From: CAWDZK01 sp963726615
Lineage (GTDB): Bacteria; Actinomycetota; Actinomycetes; JACCUZ01
Direction: 5' to 3'
Length of the DNA: 64,000 nucleotides
Assembly (NCBI GenBank): GCA_963726615.1
Contig: CAVSCX010000006.1
Span: 390,062 to 454,061, forward strand
Part shown: piece by piece, positions 37,490-46,398 of the stretch
Numbering within the stretch: the stretch's first letter is position 1
Layout: every line of letters begins with the position of its first letter
The notes under the pieces: generated by a model
The model's input: the letters and a program-made list of their open reading frames with translations, nothing else
What the model was told of the DNA's origin: nothing
Database searches by the model: none
Position numbers and translations under genes: made by a program

Positions 37490-38929
37490 ATGGCCCCCTC
37501 GACCGGCCGGCGCGTCGCGCTGGTCACGCTCGGCTGCGGCCGCAACGAGGTCGACTCCGAGGAGCTGGCCGGGCGGCTCGCCGCCGACGGCTGGCAGCTC
37601 GTCGCGGAGGCCGCCGACGCCGACGTGGCCGTCGTCAACACCTGTGGCTTCGTCGAGGCCGCCAAGAAGGACTCGATCGACACCCTGCTGGGCGCCGCGG
37701 ACCTCAAGGGGAGCGGCCGCACGCGGGCCGTCGTCGCCGTCGGCTGCCTGGCCGAGCGGTACGGCGACCAGCTGGCCGCCTCGCTGCCGGAGACGGACGC
37801 CGTGCTCAGCTTCGACGACTACGCCGACATCTCCGGCCGGCTGCAGGCGGTCCTCGCCGGCGAGGCGCACGTCCCGCACGTGCCGCGGGACCGGCGCCGG
37901 CTGCTGCCGCTCGCGCCCGCCGACCGGGCCACCCCGGCCCCGGCCGGAGCGCCGACGGTGTCCCGACCTGACCTGCCGGAGGGCATGGCGCCGGCGGCGG
38001 GGCCGCGCCCGGTGCGGATGCGGCTCGGCGACGGCCCCACCGGCGCGCTGAAGCTGGCCAGCGGCTGCGACCGGCGCTGCACCTTCTGCGCCATCCCCAC
38101 CTTCCGTGGCGCGTTCGTCTCCCGCCGCCCCACGGAGGTGCTCGCCGAGGCGGCCTGGCTTGCCGAGCAGGGCGTGCGGGAGCTCGTGCTCGTGAGCGAG
38201 AACTCCACGTCGTACGGCAAGGATCTCGGCGACCTGGCGCTGCTGGAGACGATGCTGCCGGACCTCGCCGCGGTCCCCGGGGTGAGCCGGGTCCGGGTCA
38301 GCTACCTGCAGCCGGCCGAGATGCGGCCCGGCCTTGTCGCGGCGATGACCTCGACGCCGGGCGTGGCGCCGTACTTCGACCTGTCCTTCCAGCACAGCAG
38401 CGCGTCGATCCTGCGCCGGATGCGGCGCTTCGGGGACACCGAACGGTTCCTGGAGCTGGTGGCGTCGATCCGGGCCGCGGCGCCGGAGGCCGGCCTCCGC
38501 TCCAACGTCATCGTGGGGTTCCCGGGCGAGACCGAGGACGACCTCGCCGAGCTGGAGCGGTTCCTCACCGAGGCGAGGCTCGACGTCGTCGGGGTGTTCG
38601 GCTACTCCGACGAGGACGGGACCGAGGCGGCGACCCACGACGGCAAGCTGTCCGAGGACGTCGTGCGGGACCGGGTCGAGCGGCTGACCGCCCTGACCGA
38701 CGAGCTCGTCGCCCAGCGGGCGGAGGACCGGGTCGGGCAGACGGTCGAGGTCCTCGTCGAGGACACCGACCTCGACGGCGGCACTGCCGAGGGTCGCGCG
38801 GCCCACCAGGGTCCCGAGGTCGACGGCAGCACGACGCTGCTCGACGCCGGCGGGCTTGCCGTCGGCAGCATGGTGACGGCCACCGTGGTCGGCGCGGAGG
38901 GCGCAGACCTGGTGGCGCGGCGCTCGTGA
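37490..38929 (+). CDS. rimO: Ribosomal protein S12 methylthiotransferase RimO
   Basis: A 479-residue radical-SAM methylthiotransferase that modifies the Asp of S12. The UPF0004 domain has VALVTLGCGRNEVDSEELAG, NTCGFVEAAKKDSID and VGCLAERYG (three cluster Cys). The radical-SAM motif is Cys193-DRR-Cys197-TF-Cys200. A C-terminal TRAM domain runs from about residue 410. The insert rich in Pro/Ala between the two domains (SRPDLPEGMAPAAG) is common in this phylum. Its stop overlaps the pgsA GTG. Confidence 0.95.
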   Translation: MAPSTGRRVALVTLGCGRNEVDSEELAGRLAADGWQLVAEAADADVAVVNTCGFVEAAKKDSIDTLLGAADLKGSGRTRAVVAVGCLAERYGDQLAASLPETDAVLSFDDYADISGRLQAVLAGEAHVPHVPRDRRRLLPLAPADRATPAPAGAPTVSRPDLPEGMAPAAGPRPVRMRLGDGPTGALKLASGCDRRCTFCAIPTFRGAFVSRRPTEVLAEAAWLAEQGVRELVLVSENSTSYGKDLGDLALLETMLPDLAAVPGVSRVRVSYLQPAEMRPGLVAAMTSTPGVAPYFDLSFQHSSASILRRMRRFGDTERFLELVASIRAAAPEAGLRSNVIVGFPGETEDDLAELERFLTEARLDVVGVFGYSDEDGTEAATHDGKLSEDVVRDRVERLTALTDELVAQRAEDRVGQTVEVLVEDTDLDGGTAEGRAAHQGPEVDGSTTLLDAGGLAVGSMVTATVVGAEGADLVARRS

Positions 38930-39549
38930 CCGGGGCTCCGCCGCCGGTCCCGCCGCAGCAGGCCAGCGCCTGGAACATCGCCAACGCCCTGACGGTCCTG
39001 CGGCTCGCGCTGGTACCGGTCTTCCTCGCCGCCCTCTTCCACGGCGACTCGCAGGACGCCGGCTGGCGGGTGCTGGCATGGTTCGCCTTCGCCGTCGCCT
39101 CCGTCACCGACCGGGTCGACGGACAGATCGCGCGCCGGCGCGGGCTGGTCACCGACTTCGGCAAGATCGCCGACCCGATCGCCGACAAGGCGCTGATCGG
39201 TGCCGCCCTGATCGGGCTGTCCCTGCTGGACGAGCTGTCGTGGTGGGTCACGGCGGTCGTGCTGGTCCGCGAGGTCGGGATCACCCTGCTGCGTCTCGTC
39301 GTGATCCGTCACGGGGTCATGCCCGCCAGCCGGGGTGGCAAGCTCAAGACGCTGCTGCAGGCGGTCGGGATCGGGCTGCTCGTCCTGCCGCTCGGCGGGG
39401 TCCTGCACGCGCTGGCGCTGCTCGTCATGTACGTCGCCGTGGTCGTCACCGTCGTCACCGGCCTGGACTACGTGCAGCGGGCCCTGCGGCTGCGGCGGAC
39501 CTCGGACCGGGCGGTGCTCAAGCGGGCCCGGCGCGCAGGGCGTCCGTGA
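38926..39549 (+). CDS. pgsA: CDP-diacylglycerol--glycerol-3-phosphate 3-phosphatidyltransferase
   Basis: A 207-residue membrane enzyme that makes phosphatidylglycerophosphate. The CDP-alcohol transferase motif D-x2-DG-x2-AR-x8-G-x3-D-x3-D is complete in TDRVDGQIARRRGLVTDFGK plus IADPIAD. Four or five membrane helices surround it. GTG in overlap with rimO. Position between rimO and cinA is conserved. Confidence 0.93.
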   Translation: MTGAPPPVPPQQASAWNIANALTVLRLALVPVFLAALFHGDSQDAGWRVLAWFAFAVASVTDRVDGQIARRRGLVTDFGKIADPIADKALIGAALIGLSLLDELSWWVTAVVLVREVGITLLRLVVIRHGVMPASRGGKLKTLLQAVGIGLLVLPLGGVLHALALLVMYVAVVVTVVTGLDYVQRALRLRRTSDRAVLKRARRAGRP

Positions 39550-40082
39550 CCCCGCCTGCGACACCGGACCCGGCCGCCGATGACCCGGCCGCCGAGGACC
39601 TGGCCGGCCGGGTGCACGAGCTGCTGCTGGCCCGCGGCGAGACCCTCGCCGTCGCCGAGTCGCTCACCGGCGGGGGCCTGGGGGCGGCCATCACCGCGGT
39701 GCCGGGAGTCTCGGCGACCTTCCGCGGTGGAGTCGTCGCCTACGCGACCGACGTCAAGGCCGAGCTGCTGGGCGTGCCGGCCGACCTGCTGGCCAGGACC
39801 GGCGCGGTGGACCCCCTCGTCGCGGCCGCGATGGCCGCCGGGGCGCGCAGCCGGCTCGGGGCGACCTACGGCCTGGCCGTCACCGGCGTGGCGGGGCCGG
39901 ATCCCCAGGACGGTCATCGCCCGGGGGAGGTCTACCTCGGTCTCGCGGGCGGGGCCCGGCTCCCGCTGCTGCACCGTCGGGTGGACCTGGTCGGCGACCG
40001 GAGCGCCGTCCGCGCCGGCGCCGTACGCGCCGCGCTGGAGCTGCTGCACGAGCAGCTCGCGACCGGGACGGCGGCGGGATGA
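39546..40082 (+). CDS. cinA: CinA C-terminal / nicotinamide-nucleotide amidohydrolase (PncC-type)
   Basis: A 178-residue protein matching only the deamidase domain of CinA: TLAVAESLTGGGLGAAIT, FRGGVVAYATDVKAELLGVP, AMAAGARSRLGATYGLAVTG and GPDPQDGHRPGEVYLGL. It deamidates nicotinamide mononucleotide in NAD recycling; the N-terminal MoCF-like domain is absent, as is normal in actinobacteria. GTG in overlap with pgsA; the stop overlaps an ATGA, but the next gene starts 112 bases later. Confidence 0.93.
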   Translation: MTPPATPDPAADDPAAEDLAGRVHELLLARGETLAVAESLTGGGLGAAITAVPGVSATFRGGVVAYATDVKAELLGVPADLLARTGAVDPLVAAAMAAGARSRLGATYGLAVTGVAGPDPQDGHRPGEVYLGLAGGARLPLLHRRVDLVGDRSAVRAGAVRAALELLHEQLATGTAAG

Positions 40083-40091
40083 TTACGGCGT

Positions 40092-40097
40092 TACACT
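40092..40097 (+). promoter_or_regulatory. Candidate -10 box for clgR
   Basis: TACACT about 98 bases before clgR; a second candidate, TACGGT, lies nearer the gene (about 40 bases upstream). ClgR is autoregulated in related bacteria, but no operator was recognised. Confidence 0.35.
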
Positions 40098-40194
40098 TGC
40101 CAGGCCGGGCGCCCGCGGGTCGGGGCGCCGAGGCGTCGGCGGCACCGGCTACGGTGATCAGCGACGTGACCGCACCGAGAAGGAGGGGCCCGCG

Positions 40195-40527
40195 ATGATC
40201 CTGCTCCGCCGTCTGCTGGGCGATGTGCTGCGTGAGCGCCGCCGCGAGCAGGGCCGCACCCTGCGTGAGGTGTCCTCCTCGGCGCGGGTGTCGCTCGGCT
40301 ACCTGTCCGAGGTCGAGCGCGGCCAGAAGGAAGCCTCCTCCGAGCTGCTCGGCTCGATCTGCGAGGCGCTGGACGTCCCCATGTCCGAGCTGCTGCGCGA
40401 GGTGAGTGACAACCTCGCGCTCGCCGAGGCCGTCTCGTCGGTCGAGACCCCCTTCGCCCCGGCAGCCCCTGCGACCGGGCCGGCTTCGGCGCAGACCTCG
40501 TTGCACGTCACCGACCTGGCCGCCTGA
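40195..40527 (+). CDS. clgR: XRE-family regulator ClgR
   Basis: A 110-residue regulator. The helix-turn-helix region GDVLRERRREQGRTLREVS, RVSLGYLSEVERGQKEASSE and ICEALDVPMSELLREVSD match ClgR, the activator of clp protease genes after stress. The usual C-terminal Ala-Ala end, a target of Clp proteolysis in ClgR proteins, is present (TDLAA). ATG after AAGGAGGGG. Downstream of cinA as in most actinobacteria. Confidence 0.93.
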   Translation: MILLRRLLGDVLRERRREQGRTLREVSSSARVSLGYLSEVERGQKEASSELLGSICEALDVPMSELLREVSDNLALAEAVSSVETPFAPAAPATGPASAQTSLHVTDLAA

Positions 40528-40576
40528 GCACCGCCCTGCACGCATGACCCGCGGCCCCCGCGGGTACAGCACTCGC

Positions 40577-40624
40577 AGGACGCCCGTCCACCCCATCGAC
40601 AACGGGGGTGTGGACGGGCGTCCT
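40577..40624. terminator. Bidirectional terminator hairpin clgR / nei
   Basis: AGGACGCCCGTCCAC and GTGGACGGGCGTCCT form a perfect 15-bp stem, with CCCC/GGGG extending toward the loop. It lies between convergent stop codons and is the strongest hairpin in the window apart from palindrome C. Confidence 0.85.
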
Positions 40625-40629
40625 TGCTG

Positions 40630-41481
40630 TCAGGGCCGGTAGCGCGTCCGGCGGCCCGGCCGCTCGGCCCGGCGCGGCGGCCGTTGCGGCTCCGGCGCCG
40701 GCCCCGGCTGGCACCGCGGGCACCAGTAGGCGATCCGCTGGTACGGCGGGGCGCCCTGCTCGGCGGAGGCGACCGGCGTGCCGCAGCGCAGGCACGGCCG
40801 GCCCTGCCGCTCGAACACGAAGTGGTCCTGGCCGCGCCGTTGCACGCCGGTCGTCGCCTGGTGGACGTGGTCCTTGTTGAGGTCGAGCAGCCGGTGCGCC
40901 CGGGCCACGACCGAGGCCAGGTCGACCTCGCGGACTGGTGTCCACGGCGACACTCCCTCGAGAAAGCACACCTCGGCCTTGTAGAGGTTGCCGACCCCGG
41001 CCAGGTTGCGCTGGTCGAGCAGGGCCTGGCCGAGCTCCCGGTCGGGCGCGGCGGCGAGCCGGCGCACCGCCTCGTCGGGGTCCCAGTCCGGGCCCAGCAG
41101 GTCCGGGCCGAGATGCCCGACGGCTTCGCCCTCACGGTTGCGGGGGAGCAGCTCGATCACGGGCAGCCGGTAGCCGACTGCGACCCACTCGGTGTTGGCG
41201 AGCACCAGCCGGACCTGCCAGTCCGGCCCGCCGTGCCACCGGGCTCCGGGCCGGTAGAGGTGCCAGCTCCCGTCCATCCGGAAGTGGGTGTGCAGGCTCA
41301 GGTCGTCGCCGACCCGGGTCAGCAGGTGCTTGCCGCGGCTGAGGACGGCCGTCACCGGCCTGCCGGTCAGGTCGGTGGTCGCCAGCTGCGGCACCCGGAA
41401 GTCCGACCGGGTCAGCAGTCGGCCGGCCAGGGCCTCGTGCAGGCGGCGCCCGGCGAGCCAGACGGTGTCTCCCTCGGGCAT
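40630..41481 (-). CDS. nei: Endonuclease VIII-like DNA glycosylase (Nei/Fpg family)
   Basis: A 283-residue repair glycosylase. It begins MPEGDTVWLAGRRLHEAL with catalytic Pro2 and Glu3, has LSRGKHLLT (beta-clamp Lys), HTHFRMDGSWHLY, and the helix-two-turn-helix LDQRNLAGVGNLYKAEVCF. The C-terminal zinc finger is CLRCGTPVASAEQGAPPYQR with the later Cys pair in WCPRC. It removes oxidised bases. A GATGGT hexamer six bases before ATG suggests a leaderless start. The huge upstream open frame is antisense shadow. Confidence 0.94.
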   Translation of the reverse strand: MPEGDTVWLAGRRLHEALAGRLLTRSDFRVPQLATTDLTGRPVTAVLSRGKHLLTRVGDDLSLHTHFRMDGSWHLYRPGARWHGGPDWQVRLVLANTEWVAVGYRLPVIELLPRNREGEAVGHLGPDLLGPDWDPDEAVRRLAAAPDRELGQALLDQRNLAGVGNLYKAEVCFLEGVSPWTPVREVDLASVVARAHRLLDLNKDHVHQATTGVQRRGQDHFVFERQGRPCLRCGTPVASAEQGAPPYQRIAYWCPRCQPGPAPEPQRPPRRAERPGRRTRYRP

Positions 41482-41487
41482 GGTGTG

Positions 41488-41493
41488 ACCATC
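41488..41493 (-). promoter_or_regulatory. Candidate leaderless -10 box for nei
   Basis: On the minus strand GATGGT, six bases, ATG. It matches NANNNT rather than strict TANNNT. Confidence 0.4.
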
Positions 41494-41547
41494 GTCTCCC
41501 GCCCGGCCGGGAAGACGACCCGGGGGTCCGCTCGTTCCGCCGAGGAG

Positions 41548-42102
41548 ATGAGCCTCCTGTCGCACAGCACCGAACCGGTCACCGTCACGGTGGCGCGGCG
41601 CGTAGCCGCGGGCCGGGAGCGCGACTTCGAGCAGTGGTACGACGGCATCATCGGCGCCGCCTGCCGGTTCCCGGGGTTCCTCGGGTCCGGGGTCCTGCGG
41701 CCGCACACCGCAGAGCAGGACTGGCACATCGTCTACCGCTTCGCCGACCCGGCGTCGTTGCGTCGGTGGGAGACGTCGCCCGAGCGCGCCGAGTGGCTGG
41801 CGAAGGCGGACGACCTGGCGCAGGAGACGGGGGTGAGCCACGTGACCGGTCTGGAGACCTGGTTCGCGCTGCCGGGCCGGACCGCTCCTGCGCCGCCACG
41901 CTGGAAGATGGCCGTTGTCACGCTTGTCGCGATCGTCCCGCTCGTCCTGCTGATGAACCTGCTGGTGGTGCCGCACCTGGTCGGCTGGCCGCTCGTCGCG
42001 CGGACGCTGGTGTTCTCCGGGACGCTCACCGGGCTGATGACCTGGGTCGTGATGCCGAGGATCACCAGACTGTTCCGCCGTTTCCTCTACGGTGGTCGCT
42101 GA
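41548..42102 (+). CDS. Antibiotic biosynthesis monooxygenase-like (ABM) protein with C-terminal membrane helices
   Basis: A 184-residue protein. The N-terminal ferredoxin-like ABM domain (VTVTVARRVAAGRERDFEQW, FPGFLGSGVLRPH, DWHIVYRFADPASLRRW) precedes a short linker and two membrane helices (MAVVTLVAIVPLVLLMNLLV and LVARTLVFSGTLTGLMTW). Proteins of this layout are common in actinobacteria; no substrate is known. The ATG has GAGGAG directly adjacent, so an upstream GTG at 41485 cannot be excluded. Confidence 0.8.
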   Translation: MSLLSHSTEPVTVTVARRVAAGRERDFEQWYDGIIGAACRFPGFLGSGVLRPHTAEQDWHIVYRFADPASLRRWETSPERAEWLAKADDLAQETGVSHVTGLETWFALPGRTAPAPPRWKMAVVTLVAIVPLVLLMNLLVVPHLVGWPLVARTLVFSGTLTGLMTWVVMPRITRLFRRFLYGGR

Positions 42103-42135
42103 CCGGTCACCCTGGCCGGCTCGGGGAGGGGCGTC

Positions 42136-42444
42136 GTGGCGGGCGTAGGTGCCGTCGAGGTGCTGATCATCGCGTTCTTCGTGCTGTTCGCCGTGATGTT
42201 CGTGAGCATCGTCATCGTCATGGTGCTCGCCGCCGGCCGCAGCAAGCGCGCGCTCCAGGCCGGTGGGCTGGACCCGCTGGCGGCCGAGGCCCAGCTCGCC
42301 GCGCGCGCCGCCAACAGCGACCTGCTGGCTCCCCGGCGTTCGCTGGAGGAGAGGCTGCGCGAGCTCGACGACCTGCGTTCCCGAGGCGTGATCTCCGACG
42401 ACGAGCACGCGACGGCTCGGGCCAAGGCCCTCGCCGAGGGCTGA
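42136..42444 (+). CDS. Small membrane protein with SHOCT domain
   Basis: A 102-residue protein: one N-terminal membrane helix (VLIIAFFVLFAVMFVSIVIV), a short basic linker, and a C-terminal SHOCT module (LEERLRELDDLRSRGVISDDEH). SHOCT domains are thought to be short oligomerisation modules. GTG start after GGGAGGGGC. No operon partner is evident. Confidence 0.82.
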   Translation: MAGVGAVEVLIIAFFVLFAVMFVSIVIVMVLAAGRSKRALQAGGLDPLAAEAQLAARAANSDLLAPRRSLEERLRELDDLRSRGVISDDEHATARAKALAEG

Positions 42445-42676
42445 GCGAGCACGGCTGCTGGTGCGCCCGGGCCGGGCCGCGGTGCGGCCGGGCTGGGTGA
42501 CCTCGTCGACACCACCACCCCCACCGCCACCACTACCGCAGCCGGCCCCCACCATTGCCCGGCCCACAGCCGACACCATCCAGCCTCCTCGAACAGCCCT
42601 TCCGACGCCTCCTCACCGCCGCCTGACCGTTGACGTCTGCTTGCTCGCTGCCACCGGCACTGGTTGGTTGATCCCC

Positions 42677-44191
42677 ATGGGGGATGCGGGTAGCAAGGCG
42701 ACCGGTGACGAGGCCCGGGAGTTCGCCCAGGCCCTCCGGGCGTTGCTCGAGTGGCTGCCCCCGGGCGGCACGGGCGCGGCCGCCAACCCCGTCGTCGCCT
42801 TGGTCCGCGGCCATCTGGGGTCGGGGGTCGAGGCATCGGTCCTGACCAACGAGCTGCCGGTGTTCGAACACGTCAACGTGCAGACGGCCCTCGACGCCTG
42901 GAGCATCGCCGACGGCCGCTCCGTGACGGTCCAGGGCATCGCGATCCCGCCGCACTACGAGGCCCCGACGCTGCAGCACCTCGTGCACGGCGAGGCTCTC
43001 GGCCCGGTGACCCCGTCCGCTCCCGACCTCGTCGACCTCCCGTCCGGTCCCGGCCGGACCACGGCCTGCCTGCGGCGGGCTGTGCTCCTCGTCGAGGACG
43101 CCCGCGGCCGGTACGTCGTCATGGTCCGCGGCCCGGACCCGCACCAGGAGCCGGCGGTCGCCGTCGAGGTCGCCGGTCTCGCCACCGAGGTGGCGCAGGC
43201 CGTCCTGCGCGAGCTCGCCGACCTCCGGCTGCGGTTGAACGTCTACCGAGGGCAGGTCGTCGAGCTGGTCCCGGGCCAACGCGGGCTCGAGGCGACCTTC
43301 CCCGTCCTCCCGCGGACCGACCGGGACGACGTGGTCCTCCCCGAGGACACCCTCCGTCGGGTGGAGCGGCACGCGCTGGACGTCGTGGTCCATCGGGCCG
43401 CCTTGCGCCAGGCGGGACAGCACCTCAAGCGCGGCCTGCTGCTCTTCGGTCCCCCCGGGACCGGCAAGACGCACACCACCCGCTACCTGGTGCAGCAGCT
43501 GCAGGGCGCGACGGTGCTCATGCTCTCGGCGCAGTCGCTGCACGCCGTCGGGCCTATCACGAAGCTCGCCCGGGACCTGCAGCCGTCCGTCCTCGTCCTC
43601 GAGGACGTCGACCTCGTCGCGGAGGACCGCGGCTTCGGGCCGGGCCCCAGTCCGGTCCTCTTCAGCCTGCTCGACGCGATGGACGGCGCCGCGGCGGACG
43701 CCGACCTGCTGTTCCTGCTGACCACGAACCGGGCCGACCTGCTCGAGCCGGCGCTCGCCGCCCGCCCGGGCCGGGTCGACGTTGCCGTCGAGATCCCGCT
43801 GCCGGACGAAGGCGGCCGCCGGCGGCTGCTCGAGGTCTACACCCGCGGCCTGCGGCTGGAGCTCGACGACACCGCGCTGGACGACGTTGTCGCGCGCACG
43901 GCCGGCGTCACGGCGTCGTTCGTCAAGGAGCTGGTACGGCGGGCGGTGCTCGAGTCGCTGTCGCTGGGTCGGCCGCCCGACGCGCCGCTCACCGGGGACG
44001 TCGTGGTCGCAGCTCTCGACGACCTTCTCGACTCCGGCCAGGCGGTCACCCGGGCGTTGCTCGGGGCTGGGCCGACCGCAGAGGGCGACAGGTCGGCCGG
44101 CGGCCATCGGGGCGCAGGCTGGCTCGCTGCCGGCCCGGGCGCGCAGGCTGCGGCGTACGGCGTCGACGTGCAGACCTGGCCGGAGGGCTGA
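42677..44191 (+). CDS. AAA-family ATPase (Cdc48/proteasome-ATPase-like core)
   Basis: A 504-residue protein. The N-terminal ~240 residues are a unique region with no recognised domain. The AAA module has Walker A GPPGTGKTHTT at about 258-265, Walker B VLVLEDVDLV, a sensor-1 LLTTNRADLLEP and an arginine-finger region AARPGRVDVAVEIPLPDE, with a normal helical lid. The Gly/Ala-rich tail (GAGWLAAGPGAQAAAYG) is low complexity. Substrate unknown. The ATG is chosen because the 5' frame before it is Pro/Thr-rich and non-homologous. A 232-base gap before it holds nothing else I can identify. Confidence 0.82.
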   Translation: MGDAGSKATGDEAREFAQALRALLEWLPPGGTGAAANPVVALVRGHLGSGVEASVLTNELPVFEHVNVQTALDAWSIADGRSVTVQGIAIPPHYEAPTLQHLVHGEALGPVTPSAPDLVDLPSGPGRTTACLRRAVLLVEDARGRYVVMVRGPDPHQEPAVAVEVAGLATEVAQAVLRELADLRLRLNVYRGQVVELVPGQRGLEATFPVLPRTDRDDVVLPEDTLRRVERHALDVVVHRAALRQAGQHLKRGLLLFGPPGTGKTHTTRYLVQQLQGATVLMLSAQSLHAVGPITKLARDLQPSVLVLEDVDLVAEDRGFGPGPSPVLFSLLDAMDGAAADADLLFLLTTNRADLLEPALAARPGRVDVAVEIPLPDEGGRRRLLEVYTRGLRLELDDTALDDVVARTAGVTASFVKELVRRAVLESLSLGRPPDAPLTGDVVVAALDDLLDSGQAVTRALLGAGPTAEGDRSAGGHRGAGWLAAGPGAQAAAYGVDVQTWPEG

Positions 44192-44258
44192 CCCGCGGGG
44201 TGGCCAGGTCGGCAACTGGTTCGACAGGTGTCGGTTCTGTGCTGTTTGCTACCCGACC

Positions 44259-44645
44259 GTGAGCATCCGCTGGCAGTGCATGAACATCGACTCCACCGAT
44301 CCGGCGCGGATCGCGACGTTCTGGGAGCAGACGCTGGGCTGGCGCCGGACCTACGACACGGCGGACGAGGTCGTCCTCGAGCCCCCCGAGGGCAGCCCGG
44401 AGGACGGGGTCGCGCCGGACATCCTGTTCGCGCGGGTGCCGGAGCAGAAGACCGTGAAGAACCGGCTGCACGTCGATCTGCGGCCCACCGACCAGGCCGC
44501 CGAGGTGGCCCGGCTGGAGGCGCTCGGCGCGACCCGGGTCTCGGTGGGCCAGGGTGACGACGTCACCTGGGTGGTGCTGGCCGACCCGGACGGCAACGAG
44601 TTCTGCGTCCTGCGGGCGCTGACCGCCGAGGAGCTCGCGGAGTGA
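44259..44645 (+). CDS. VOC/glyoxalase-like domain protein
   Basis: A 128-residue protein of the glyoxalase/bleomycin-resistance fold (glyoxalase_6 type): CMNIDSTDPARIATFWEQTLGW, FARVPEQKTVKNRLHVDL and WVVLADPDGNEFCVL. Function unknown. GTG start; the TGA overlaps the GTG of the ABC ATPase gene, so it is translated with the exporter. Confidence 0.86.
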   Translation: MSIRWQCMNIDSTDPARIATFWEQTLGWRRTYDTADEVVLEPPEGSPEDGVAPDILFARVPEQKTVKNRLHVDLRPTDQAAEVARLEALGATRVSVGQGDDVTWVVLADPDGNEFCVLRALTAEELAE

Positions 44646-45616
44646 GCGAGCCCGTGATCGAGGCGGTCGGCCTGCGGCGGACCTACCGCACCCGCATCAG
44701 TCCCTGGCGGCGTACGACCCGCGAGGTCGAGGCGGTGCGCGGCGTCGACTTCGCGGTAGAGCGCGGGGAGCTGTTCGGCCTGCTCGGCCCGAACGGCGCG
44801 GGCAAGACCACGACGATCAAGATGCTGATCACGCTGCTGCTGCCGACGTCCGGCACGGCGCGGGTCCTGGGTCACGACGTGGTCGAGTCGCCGCGCGAGG
44901 TGCGCCGGCGGGTCGGCTACGTCTTCGGCGGCGACCGCGGGCTGTACGAGCGGCTGTCCGGGCTGGACAACCTGCGCTACTTCGCCGAGCTGTACGGCGT
45001 TCCCGCCCGCGAGCAGAAGGCGCGCATCGCCGAGCTGCTCGAGCTGGCCGGGCTCGCCGGCCGGGAGAAGGAGCGGGTCGAGGGCTACTCCCGCGGCATG
45101 CGGCAGCGCCTGCACATCGCCCGGGGCCTCCTGCACCGGCCCGAGGTGCTGTTCCTCGACGAGCCGTCGATCGGCATCGACCCGGTCGGCGCCCGGGAGC
45201 TGCGCGCGACGGTCGCCGACCTTCGCAACTCCGGCACCACGATCCTGCTCACGACGCACTACATGTTCGAGGCCGACGAGCTCTGCGACCGGATCGCCGT
45301 CATCGCCGACGGCCGGATAGTGGCGGAGGGCACACCGGCCGACCTCAAGAGCCGGGTCGGCGAGGGGTCCGTTGTCGAGGTGGAGCTCTTCGGGGCCCCG
45401 GACGGGGCGCTCGACCGGGTCCAGGCGCTGGCGGGCGTCCGGTCGGCGATGCTGGAGGAGCGGGGCCAGGTGCAGGTGCTCGTCGTCCGGGCGGAGCCCG
45501 GCGCCGAGGTGACCCAGCCGGTCCTCGCCTGCCTGGACGGCATCGCGCTCGGGCGGGTCTCCACCCGTCAGCCGACGCTGGAGGACGCCTACGTCGAGCT
45601 GGTGGAGTCGGCATGA
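44642..45616 (+). CDS. ABC-2 exporter ATP-binding protein (DrrA-like)
   Basis: A 324-residue ATPase with Walker A GPNGAGKTTTIKML, Q-loop region, signature YSRGMRQRLHIARGL (SRGMRQ variant of LSGGQ), Walker B VLFLDEPSIGIDP and switch His in LTTHYMFEADELCD. The C-terminal regulatory region is typical of DrrA/NodI-type exporters. GTGA overlap before it and ATGA overlap after it: three coupled genes. Confidence 0.94.
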   Translation: MSEPVIEAVGLRRTYRTRISPWRRTTREVEAVRGVDFAVERGELFGLLGPNGAGKTTTIKMLITLLLPTSGTARVLGHDVVESPREVRRRVGYVFGGDRGLYERLSGLDNLRYFAELYGVPAREQKARIAELLELAGLAGREKERVEGYSRGMRQRLHIARGLLHRPEVLFLDEPSIGIDPVGARELRATVADLRNSGTTILLTTHYMFEADELCDRIAVIADGRIVAEGTPADLKSRVGEGSVVEVELFGAPDGALDRVQALAGVRSAMLEERGQVQVLVVRAEPGAEVTQPVLACLDGIALGRVSTRQPTLEDAYVELVESA

Positions 45617-46398
45617 CCGCCGGGTCGGCGCACCTGCTGCGCGTGCTCGCGGTGGGCTGGTGGTTCCACCTCAAGATGCTGTCGCGGTCGGCGTTCAACG
45701 GGGTCCTGCAGATCCTCTGGCCGCTGTTCTTCGCCACCATCGCCTTCCTCATGTACGGCATCGGCGGCGACGACCGCACGCTGCTCTTCGCGTCGATCGG
45801 CGCCAGCGTGATGGGGGTCTGGTCCGCGGTCAGCACGTCGGGCAGCGGCGCGGTCCAGCGCGAACGCTGGCAGGGCACCCTCGAGCTGCTCGTCGCGGCA
45901 CCCGTCCCGCTCGCGAGCGTCCTGCTGCCCATCACGACGGCGATGGCGACCGTCGGCCTCTACGCGATGGTGGCCACCTTGCTGTGGGGGCGGCTGCTGT
46001 TCGGCATCGACGTGACCATCGAGCACCCGTGGATGTTCGCGGCCTCGGTGCCCGTCACCGTTCTCGCGATCGGCATGCTGGGCTTCCTGCTCAGCGTCAC
46101 AGTGGTCCGCTACCGCAGCGGGTGGGCGCTGGGCAACGCCTTCGAGCTGCCGGTCTGGCTGGTGTCCGGCTTCCTGGTGCCGATCAGCATCCTGCCGGAC
46201 TGGGTCCGGCCGATCTCGTGGCTGCTCGCGCCCACGTGGGGGGTCCGGGCCATCAGGGAGTCCGCGCTGGGCGGCCAACCGCTTCCGGACCTGCTGCTCT
46301 GCCTGCTGCTCGGCACGGCCTACCTGGTCGTCGGGGTCTTCGCGGCCGGCACGATCCTGCGCTCCGCCCGCCGCAACGCCACCTTGTCGCTGTCATGA
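45613..46398 (+). CDS. ABC-2 type permease, first subunit
   Basis: A 261-residue membrane protein with six helices and the ABC-2 pattern: QRERWQGTLELLVAAPVPLASVLL in the coupling region and FLVPISILPDWVRPISWLLAP in the family signature. ATG in overlap with the ATPase. Pairs with the next permease to form a heterodimer; the cargo is unknown. Confidence 0.9.
   Translation: MTAGSAHLLRVLAVGWWFHLKMLSRSAFNGVLQILWPLFFATIAFLMYGIGGDDRTLLFASIGASVMGVWSAVSTSGSGAVQRERWQGTLELLVAAPVPLASVLLPITTAMATVGLYAMVATLLWGRLLFGIDVTIEHPWMFAASVPVTVLAIGMLGFLLSVTVVRYRSGWALGNAFELPVWLVSGFLVPISILPDWVRPISWLLAPTWGVRAIRESALGGQPLPDLLLCLLLGTAYLVVGVFAAGTILRSARRNATLSLS

Noticed and set aside
40083..40194. A ClgR operator upstream of clgR
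   Set aside because: No convincing inverted repeat matching the known ClgR motif could be seen by eye.
42533..44215. Minus-strand open frame opposite the AAA ATPase
   Set aside because: No motif; AAA motifs on the plus strand are complete.
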